A stretch of DNA of 30,614 nt, taken from a virus. The position numbers and the translations under genes were made by a program. The notes under the pieces are model-generated. The model searched no databases and was not told where the DNA came from. It worked only from the letters and a program-made list of their open reading frames with translations. This document shows, piece after piece, positions 30,331-30,614 of this stretch. The stretch lies in the IMG/VR virus record IMGVR_UViG_3300046449_000477, positions 1-30,614 of that record. One strand, 5' to 3'. Numbering within the stretch: the stretch's first letter is position 1; every line of letters starts with the position of its first letter.

Positions 30331-30614
30331 TACTGACATTAATAGTCACTGCTATTTTTGCAGTTATTGGTTATCTAGCTAAATCAAAAATAGGGTCTAT
30401 GGAAAGCAAAGTTAGTGACTTGGAAAGGCACAACCAAAAGCACTCAACACAACAAGCGGTTGATGATGATAGATGGAGACGTCAAGACATTACTAACAAG
30501 AAAGTGGATGAGGGGCAGAGTGAAATGGCTGTGGTTAAGAACCAAATCGGTACATTGCACTCACATATTGACGACATTAAAGCTACTCAAAAAGAAATGA
30601 ATGGAAAGCTTGAC
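30315..30614 (+). CDS. Membrane-anchored coiled-coil protein, truncated by window end
   Basis: The frame opens at ATG 30315 and runs off the window after 100 codons. Residues 4-22 (QIILTLIVTAIFAVIGYLA) are one membrane span near the N-terminus, followed by a basic stop and a long charged coiled coil (SKVSDLERHNQKHSTQQ, then KKVDEGQSEMAVVKNQIGTLHSHIDDIKATQKEMNGKL). Such N-in anchored coiled-coil proteins next to J are common in siphoviruses and may act in lysis (holin-like or spanin-like) or membrane exclusion. Neither role is proved. AGGTG lies five bases before the ATG, inside the leader frame at 30280. Confidence 0.7.
   Translation, partial: MDNQIILTLIVTAIFAVIGYLAKSKIGSMESKVSDLERHNQKHSTQQAVDDDRWRRQDITNKKVDEGQSEMAVVKNQIGTLHSHIDDIKATQKEMNGKLD

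Overview
This window is a stretch of a tailed double-stranded DNA phage genome with a long non-contractile tail (lambda/HK97-like siphovirus layout). The DNA is AT-rich. The tail-tip protein J has the lambda-type DUF1983-like end, the G/G-T frameshift is of lambda type, and the ribosome-binding sites are strong AGGAGG-like. Together these suggest a Gram-negative, probably low-GC gammaproteobacterial host, but no gene fixes the genus. I see no integrase, tRNA, transposase or CRISPR array. The genome appears to be opened at an arbitrary point: lysis and accessory genes that should lie at the right end of the virion DNA sit to the left of the packaging genes.

Left part (1-1750): one hypothetical gene, a perfect 34-bp palindrome, a lone minus-strand endonuclease VII-like gene, then a T4-type lysozyme and a small hydrophobic protein (lysis cassette), closed by a terminator. 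1750-2350 is a 600-bp gene-free stretch. It is rich in RNA-like hairpins, including a three-way-junction-like fold at 1902-1984, and is followed by an array of GTAAACT sites in front of an extended -10 promoter. 2353-8263 is an accessory block of small genes: a possible HTH protein, a PD-(D/E)XK-like nuclease candidate, three proteins with MORN-like xGxxHR repeats, several unknowns with duplicated ends, and an HNH endonuclease. Several have their own terminator and promoter, like phage morons.

8264-8538 is the likely cos/terminase-recognition region. 8539-17299 is the packaging and head module in canonical HK97 order: P27-type small terminase, large terminase, portal, U35 protease, major capsid with delta domain, gp6-like connector, head-tail adaptor, gp10-like protein, tail terminator, tail tube, and tail chaperones G and G-T joined by a -1 frameshift at GGGAAAG. 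17433-30235 is the tail tip module: tape measure, two minor tail proteins, and a giant 2907-residue J-like receptor-binding protein with coiled-coil arrays and four apparent beta-sandwich inserts. The window ends in a small membrane-anchored coiled-coil gene.

The most unusual feature is regulatory. A TATAAATACA-like box, which matches the late promoter of T4 (read by the T4 late sigma factor gp55), stands in front of at least nine transcription units. Several boxes lie immediately after rho-independent terminators, and one shares a base with the terminator's T-tail. This implies that a lambda/HK97-type structural module is driven by a T4-like late promoter system made of many separate late promoters, rather than by one antiterminated late transcript.
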